A stretch of DNA of 64,000 bases from positions 19,524,568 to 19,588,567 of the forward strand of contig CM073538.1 in the NCBI GenBank assembly GCA_037074615.1, written 5' to 3'. This document shows, piece after piece, positions 59,700 through 64,000 of the stretch. Position numbers and translations under genes: made by a program. The stretch is from Leucaena leucocephala. Its lineage: Eukaryota; Streptophyta; Magnoliopsida; Fabales; Fabaceae. Within the stretch, counting starts at the first letter, position 1. Each line of letters starts with the position of its first letter. Under the pieces are notes generated by a model. It saw nothing but the letters and a program-made list of their open reading frames with translations, did not search any database and was not told the DNA's origin.

Positions 59700-62600
59700 C
59701 TAGGTACAATCATTAATTTGACTAATTCCCATTGACCTAACATGACGCTCATGCTTTGCCTGCACAAGCAGCTTTGTTAGAGGATCAGCAATATTATCTT
59801 CTCCTGCTACTTTGCATATTTTTATATCACCTCTATCGTTGATTTCTCTGATGAGATGAAATCGCCTGAGTATATGCTTGGTCCTTTGATGTGACCTAGG
59901 CTCTTTGGCCTGTGCAATAGCACCGCTATTGTCACAGAGCAAAGTTATTGGATCTGAGATGGTAGGTATCACCCCTAGTTCTGTGATGAACTTCCTGATC
60001 CAAACGACTTCCTTAGCTGCATCAGATGCTGCTATATACTCAGCTTTCGTTGCAGAATCTGCTACAGTGCCCTGCTTAGAGTTCTTCCAGCTTACTGCTC
60101 CATTATTGAGGAGGAATATGTATCCAGACTGCGATTTTTGGTCGTCCTGGTCAGTTTGGAAACTCGCATCTGTGTAACCAGTTACACAGAGCTCATCATC
60201 CAATCCACCATAGACCAAGAATAAGTCCTTAGTCCTTCTTAAGTACTTAAGGATATTCTTGACAGCAGTCCAATGGCCCTCACCAGGGTCCTGTTGGTAT
60301 CTGCTAGTCATACTTAAGGCAAACGAGACATCCGGTCGAGTACATAACATGGCGTACATGATAGATCCTATGGCCGAGGCATATGGAACCTTACTCATGC
60401 GACCTCGCTGATCAGATGTACTAGGACACAGATCTTTGCTGAGGTGAGTACCATGAGACATGGGTATGAAACCCCTCTTTGATTCGTGCATACTGAACCT
60501 ATGCAGTATTTTGTCTATGTATGTACTCTGACTGAGTCCTAGAAGTCTTTTAGATCTATCTCTATAGATCCTGATTCCTAGGATGTAGGTGGCTTTACCC
60601 AAGTCTTTCATCGAGAAAGACTTTCCTAACCAAGACTTGACAATCTGCAAGGTAGGAATGTCATTCCCAATAAGTAGGATGTCATCGACATAGAGTACCA
60701 AAAACACAACTGTGCTCCCACTAACCGTCTTGTACACACAAGGTTCATCAATGTTTTGAAGAAATCCAAACTCTTTGATTACTTCATCAAAACGATGATT
60801 CCAACTCCGAGAGGCTTGCTTTAGTCCATAAATGGACTTTTGAAGCTTGCACACTTTACCAGAGTCCTCGGAACGCACAAACCCTTCAGGTTGTGTCATG
60901 TACACATCCTTAAGGAGCTTTCCATTAAGGAAGGCTGTCTTGACGTCCATCTGCCATATTTCATAGTCATAATATGCTGCAATAGCAAAGAGGATTCTGA
61001 TTGATTTGGCCATTGCTACTGGGGAAAAGGTCTCATCATAGTCCACACCATGAGTTTGAGTAAAACCTTTTGCAACCAGTCGTGCCTTGAAGACATTTAC
61101 ATTGCCATCCATGTCAGTTTTCTCTTTGAAAACCCACTTGCACCCGACGGTTTTTACACCTTTAGGCGGGTCGACTAAGGTCCAAACCTGATTGTCGTAC
61201 ATGGATTGCATCTCAGACTTCATGGCACTAAGCCATTTTTTGGAGTTTGGTCCCACTATAGCTTCTCGATAGGTAGTCGGCTTATTATGCTCAATGAGCA
61301 ACACATCACGACTATCAGAAATCAGAAATCCATATCTCTGAGGCTGAAGTCGTGTCCTATTAGACTTTCGTGGACCTTGCGTGACTTGAGGAGTCTCAAC
61401 AACTTGTTGTGAGTCTTCTCTATTTTCCATCTGCAGTTCTGTGGTGTCTTGTAGCTCTCGAACTTCTTCGAGTTGTACCTTACTCCCACTGGTTCTTTTA
61501 GAGATAAATTCTCGTTCAAGAAAGATACCATTTCTGACAACAAACACTTTGTTATCAGCAGGGTTGTAGACGTAATATCCCTTGGTTTCCTTATGATATC
61601 CCACAAAAAGGCATTTTGAGGATTTGGGCGCTAATTTGTCTGAGGCTTGTTGCTTAACATAGACCTCGCATCCCCAAATCTTGAGGAAAGACAAACTAGG
61701 CGTCCTCCTAGTCCATATCTCATACGGAGTCTTTTCGATTGCCTTAGATGGAACACGATTGAGTGTGAACGCAGCTGTCTCTAGGGCATAGCCCCAAAAG
61801 GAGGGCGGAAGATCTGTTCGACTCATCATGGATCGAACCATATCTAATAGTGTTCGATTTCTCCGTTCAGAAACGCCATTCCATTGTGGTGTCCCTGGAG
61901 GAGTCAATTGTGAGAGTGTCCCACAATTCCTAAGATGATCTATGAACTCTTGGCTCAAATATTCACCACCCCGATCAGATCGAAGGGCTTTAATTGTTTT
62001 GCCAAGCTGGTTTTGTACTTCATTTTGAAATATCTTGAACTTTTCAAAAGATTCAGATTTATGTTTCATTAGATAGATGTACCCATATCTGCTGAAATCA
62101 TCTATGAATGTTATGAAGTACGAATAACCTCCTCTGGCATTTGTGTTCATCGGTCCACACACATCTGTATGTATGAGGCCCAATAAATCAGTGGCTCTCT
62201 CACTGTGCCCAGTGAAAGGTGACTTTGTCACCTTTCCTAACAAGCAAGACTCGCAAGTGTCATATGATTCAAAATCAAATGAGTTTAGAAATCCATCTTG
62301 ATGGAGTTTGGAAATGCGTTTCTCATTTATGTGGCCCAGACGACAGTGCCAGAGGTATGTGGGATTCAAATCGTTTGGTTTGACCCTTTTGTCGGTTATG
62401 TTATAGATATTTCCATGATTGGGTTGTTCCAAATTTAATATGTAATGATCAACATGCAAATCACCATGAGCATATAAAACATCATTACGATAAATAGAAC
62501 ATCTACTATTCCCAGCAATAGAAGTGAAACCTTCTTTATCCAAATAAGAAAGTGAAACAATGTTACTACTGAAAGCAGGAACATAATAGCAATTGTTCAA

Positions 62601-63683
62601 AACTAACAAAAGCCCAGTGGGCAGAACTAATTCATAAGTGCCTACAGCTAACGCAGCAACCCTTGCTCTGTTTCCAACTCGTAGGTCAACTTCACCCCTT
62701 TTCAGCTTCCTACTGTCCTTTAGTCCCTGCACATTCATACAAATGTGAGAACCACATGCAGTATCTAATACCCATGAGGTGGAAGTAGAAAGATGAATGT
62801 CTATAACATAAATACCTGAAGCGATAGCCCCGCTATCCTTCTTGTTCTTTTTCAGATCTTCGAGGTAGAGTTTGCAATTCCTCTTCCAATGACCCAGTTC
62901 ATTGCAGAAGAAGCAGACTCCTTCCTTCGGAGGCTTTGCCTTCTTTGGTGCAGGCTTAGTTTCGGGCTTGCCTGACTCTTTGGTCTTACCTGATGAGCCA
63001 TGACCCTTCCCCTTGCCTTTGCCTTTCTTTTTCGTACCCTTTCCTTTCTGAACCATCAAAACACTACTGGGTTTCTTCTTAAGACTCGGCTCAGCAGTTT
63101 TAAGCATCCCATGCAGTTCAGAAATAGATTTCTCCATGTTGTTCATGTTGTAGTTCATAACAAACTGGTCATAACTTTCCGGGTGTGAGTTTAAGATCAA
63201 ATCTGTAGCTAACTCCTGGCTCATGGGAAATCCAAGCCGTTCAAGGTGATCAATGTACCCTTTCATCTTTAAGACATGAGCACTGACTGATGCACCTTCA
63301 GCCATCTTGCAGGAATGTAAGGCCTTAGTGGTCTCATACCTCTCTTGCCTTGCCTGTTGCTGGAACATTTCCTTGAGATGCACAATCATCTCATAAGCCT
63401 CCATGTGTTCCAGATCTCTTTGGAGCTCCGGAACCATGGTGGCTAGCATCAAGCATCCCATATCGACAGAGTCTTCCTTATGCTTCATATAAGCATCTCT
63501 CTGAGCTCTGGGAGCATTGGCGGCTGGCTCCTCAGGAATGGGTTGATCTAGGACATGCGCCTTTCTTTCCTGCTTGAGAACAATTCTCAAGTTCCTAAAC
63601 CAGTCAAGAAAGTTTGTCCTATTAAGTTTGTCCTTCTCAAGGACAGATCGCAGTGATAATGTAGCAGTATTACTAGTCGTCAT
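59700..63683 (-). CDS. Copia-2 gag-pol polyprotein, intact
   Basis: A single 1327-aa frame. Domains: Gag (1-250) with a lysine/glycine-rich stretch and zinc knuckle CFFCNELGHWKRNC (257-270); protease with WVLDTACGSH (304-313), active Asp 307; integrase H-H-C-C finger (445-480, HCRLGH, CESC) and catalytic residues D507, D570 and E606; reverse transcriptase (about 840-1090) with QMDVKTAFLNG and YVDD (998-1001); RNase H (about 1145-1290) with TDASF. Length and order are those of a complete copia polyprotein, which assembles particles, copies the RNA and integrates the cDNA. No stop or frameshift is seen. The protease motif has DTA where DSG or DTG is more common. Confidence 0.93.
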   Translation of the reverse strand: MTTSNTATLSLRSVLEKDKLNRTNFLDWFRNLRIVLKQERKAHVLDQPIPEEPAANAPRAQRDAYMKHKEDSVDMGCLMLATMVPELQRDLEHMEAYEMIVHLKEMFQQQARQERYETTKALHSCKMAEGASVSAHVLKMKGYIDHLERLGFPMSQELATDLILNSHPESYDQFVMNYNMNNMEKSISELHGMLKTAEPSLKKKPSSVLMVQKGKGTKKKGKGKGKGHGSSGKTKESGKPETKPAPKKAKPPKEGVCFFCNELGHWKRNCKLYLEDLKKNKKDSGAIASGIYVIDIHLSTSTSWVLDTACGSHICMNVQGLKDSRKLKRGEVDLRVGNRARVAALAVGTYELVLPTGLLLVLNNCYYVPAFSSNIVSLSYLDKEGFTSIAGNSRCSIYRNDVLYAHGDLHVDHYILNLEQPNHGNIYNITDKRVKPNDLNPTYLWHCRLGHINEKRISKLHQDGFLNSFDFESYDTCESCLLGKVTKSPFTGHSERATDLLGLIHTDVCGPMNTNARGGYSYFITFIDDFSRYGYIYLMKHKSESFEKFKIFQNEVQNQLGKTIKALRSDRGGEYLSQEFIDHLRNCGTLSQLTPPGTPQWNGVSERRNRTLLDMVRSMMSRTDLPPSFWGYALETAAFTLNRVPSKAIEKTPYEIWTRRTPSLSFLKIWGCEVYVKQQASDKLAPKSSKCLFVGYHKETKGYYVYNPADNKVFVVRNGIFLEREFISKRTSGSKVQLEEVRELQDTTELQMENREDSQQVVETPQVTQGPRKSNRTRLQPQRYGFLISDSRDVLLIEHNKPTTYREAIVGPNSKKWLSAMKSEMQSMYDNQVWTLVDPPKGVKTVGCKWVFKEKTDMDGNVNVFKARLVAKGFTQTHGVDYDETFSPVAMAKSIRILFAIAAYYDYEIWQMDVKTAFLNGKLLKDVYMTQPEGFVRSEDSGKVCKLQKSIYGLKQASRSWNHRFDEVIKEFGFLQNIDEPCVYKTVSGSTVVFLVLYVDDILLIGNDIPTLQIVKSWLGKSFSMKDLGKATYILGIRIYRDRSKRLLGLSQSTYIDKILHRFSMHESKRGFIPMSHGTHLSKDLCPSTSDQRGRMSKVPYASAIGSIMYAMLCTRPDVSFALSMTSRYQQDPGEGHWTAVKNILKYLRRTKDLFLVYGGLDDELCVTGYTDASFQTDQDDQKSQSGYIFLLNNGAVSWKNSKQGTVADSATKAEYIAASDAAKEVVWIRKFITELGVIPTISDPITLLCDNSGAIAQAKEPRSHQRTKHILRRFHLIREINDRGDIKICKVAGEDNIADPLTKLLVQAKHERHVRSMGISQINDCT

Positions 63684-64000
63684 GATTCTACAATTAAAAT
63701 ATGCAATGTAATTAGTAATCTCCCACTAAATAAACAACCCTCAATACAATAGTTAGTGGGCTAAGATCCATATTTGGCTCAAACTTAAGTCCGCTTTGGC
63801 AGGACGCTTAAATTAAGTTATTTAGGTAGGTAACACCTTTACCAATTACATCAAATGTAACTCTTAGATATTCATGGGATCCTATCATCATATGATCTGG
63901 CATGTTCTAATCACATCAAATGTAACGCTTAAAACCGTTTTGTTAATCTCAATTAAGTCAAACAATAATGAACCTATGAGAGTAGCACCATTACTCTTTG
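63684..64000 (-). other. Leader of Copia-2, cut by the window end
   Basis: Non-coding sequence upstream of gag. A 14-bp word ACATCAAATGTAAC occurs at 63848-63861 and 63913-63926. No primer-binding site is reached before the window ends. Confidence 0.5.

Larger units (their letters stand above)
57688..64000 (-). mobile_element. Copia-2: Ty1/copia retrotransposon with intact gag-pol (partial)
   Basis: On the minus strand: leader (to 63684, running off the window), gag-pol 63683-59700, polypurine tract 59696-59687, 3' LTR 59685-57688. The 5' LTR lies beyond position 64000. The coding frame is uninterrupted, so the insertion is much younger than Copia-1. It sits in a LINE relic. Confidence 0.85.

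Overview
The window is nuclear DNA of a flowering plant, most likely a eudicot. It is strongly AT-rich, with long (AT)n tracts. The genes have GT-AG introns (one GC-AG), and plant-specific families are present: NDR1/HIN1-like, trehalose-6-phosphate phosphatase, AP2/ERF and DUF632. The space between them is filled with Ty1/copia, CACTA, hAT, Stowaway-like, SINE and LINE elements. I cannot name the species. No CRISPR array, operon, rRNA or tRNA gene was found.

Layout. About 250-7764 (+): an old Ty1/copia element (Copia-1) with a tRNA-Met primer site, a 2-kb leader carrying a row of GC-rich hairpins and an extra acidic ORF, a gag-pol frame broken by seven stop codons, and a 3' LTR that ends about 200 bp before the next start codon. 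7969-8730 (+): an intact, intronless NDR1/HIN1-like (NHL) membrane-protein gene. 8.7-16.9 kb: AT-rich DNA with one promoter-like spot at 15.94 kb. 16995-19544 (-): a complete 11-exon trehalose-6-phosphate phosphatase gene, 375 aa. 20.1-20.9 kb: a Stowaway-like MITE and a decayed hAT-type MITE. 22.05-23.28 kb: a doubtful CACTA-like relic. 25106-28176: a clean non-autonomous CACTA element with a 3-bp target duplication, hairpin-rich ends and a shortened En/Spm-type (Ptta) protein gene. 28.2-45.6 kb: no protein gene, but a five-copy dispersed repeat (called R1 here), a TIR element nested in one R1 copy, and a SINE with poly(A) tail and 12-bp target duplication. 45636-46358 (-): an intact AP2/ERF gene. 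47.86-47.99 kb (-): an orphan promoter with a spliced leader exon, perhaps a distal 5' UTR exon of the ERF gene. 51.5-54.2 kb (-): a DUF632 locus that has lost its DUF630 part and carries splice-site and frame damage. 55961-56537: a well-preserved hAT-type MITE with an 8-bp duplication. 56.6-57.7 kb (-): a LINE relic cut by Copia-2. 57688-64000 (-): Copia-2, with a 2-kb 3' LTR and an intact 1327-codon gag-pol; its 5' LTR lies outside the window.

How it works together. Three host genes look functional: NHL (membrane and defence-related family), TPP (trehalose-6-phosphate signalling) and ERF (transcription factor of the RAP2.4-like type). They are not a pathway or cluster. The rest records successive transposition: old copies are eroded mainly by C-to-T and G-to-A changes, as expected of methylated DNA, while young copies are intact and nested in older ones. 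I did not find a clearly new enzymatic system. The most unusual signals are the hairpin row and extra ORF in the Copia-1 leader, the CACTA element whose pre-insertion site survives as a neighbouring tandem copy, the LTR placed at the NHL promoter, and the truncated but still promoter-bearing DUF632 locus.
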